This document shows positions 63,544-64,000 of a DNA stretch of 64,000 nt, one piece after another. Position numbers and translations under genes: made by a program. Each line of letters begins with the position of its first letter. Positions within the stretch are counted from its first letter, which is position 1. The notes beneath the pieces were generated by a model. That model was not told the DNA's origin. It saw only the letters and a program-made list of their open reading frames with translations, and ran no database searches. Where the stretch lies: positions 149,762 through 213,761 of the forward strand of contig KZ627161.1 of NCBI GenBank assembly GCA_002917775.1, read 5' to 3'. Source of the DNA: Glaciozyma antarctica PI12. Its lineage: Eukaryota > Basidiomycota > Microbotryomycetes > Kriegeriales > Camptobasidiaceae.

Positions 63544-64000
63544 GAGGACCATGACCACGTCGCGAGAAGTCTGCACTATCGGGGGGTTCGCGATCCTCGG
63601 AGAAGCGTTCCTCGAAACTACTACGACGCTGGCTGCGGGATAGAGCTGCGCCACGAGCAGGAGAAGGGATCTATGAATCGGCGGGGGATGAGAGTCGGAG
63701 AAGAGGGTGCTGGGTGCGAGATTAGGGCTGGCGAGGAGGGATGAATTGGCGAGGAGGGACATGGGAAGAAGGGGCTTTAGTATTGGAATTAGCTGGACCT
63801 GGTGTGGAGGCGGCCTCTAACGACGGCTTGATCACGACAAAGGAGCTTCGCAAGGCGTCGAGGGAGCAGAGAAAGCAAGCAGAGAAGGAATGCACGAACG
63901 TACGAGGCGATAAATACCATAACAACAACCTCACGGACCACCTCAACCACGGCTCGTCCCCCCTCAACAGCCACATCAACGACGAGTAGATCGCTGCCCT
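63544..64000. other. right-hand end, no gene assigned
   Basis: 457 bp at the window edge. Short frames on both strands are seen (plus 63741-63989, with KASREQRKQAEKE; minus 63722-63979), but none carries a recognisable motif or splice continuation. A neighbouring gene may start beyond the edge. Confidence 0.35.

Overview
The window looks like nuclear DNA of a GC-rich basidiomycete, most likely a Pucciniomycotina red yeast (Rhodotorula/Rhodosporidium-like). The evidence is very dense gene packing, many 40-65 nt introns with GTGCGT/GTACGT/GTGAGT donors and a GCTGAC/GCTAAC branch site a few bases before the AG, and typical fungal single-copy genes (SMC2, FIG4, COPI zeta, 14-3-3, KISH, CENP-S). 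No tRNA, rRNA, transposon, CRISPR array or virus-like gene was recognised. Gene limits below come from joining exons by eye; ATG starts and stops were checked against the bases, but some small exons remain uncertain.

Layout, left to right. 1-16043 is mostly minus strand: phospholipase D (runs off the left edge), the mitochondrial aspartate/glutamate carrier AGC1, a GAF-domain protein, a small coiled-coil protein, an UNC93-like transporter and an aldehyde dehydrogenase that shares a 123-bp promoter with a plus-strand DnaJ-X co-chaperone. 18105-22684 holds three adjacent minus-strand genes built from repeats of one unrecognised Cys-containing module; this is the most novel-looking part of the window. 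22954-27625 carries a single-pass membrane protein, CENP-S/MHF1 and 14-3-3. 28052-40586 contains three O-acetylhomoserine sulfhydrylase (MET17-type) paralogues around condensin SMC2. 40817-45373 has two small unknown genes and the phosphoinositide phosphatase FIG4. 45453-53179 has a Rua1_C-type regulator, a duplicated non-coding segment, a PIN-domain protein with an RG-rich tail, an F-box protein and two tandem YCII-domain genes. 53265-63543 has a WD40 protein resembling EED, KISH, an unknown coiled-coil/SAP-like protein with a 21-bp minisatellite, a small heat-shock protein, COPI zeta (RET3), a second Rua1_C protein and a single-pass membrane protein.

Functional links are modest. Local duplication is the main theme: MET17 x3, the module family x3 genes, YCII x2, Rua1_C x2 and a 238-bp direct repeat. 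Very small first exons recur: only the ATG in KISH and RET3, and 10-13 nt in AGC1 and all three MET17 copies. Several genes show apparent one-base frame breaks, some at homopolymers, which could be consensus errors or real decay.
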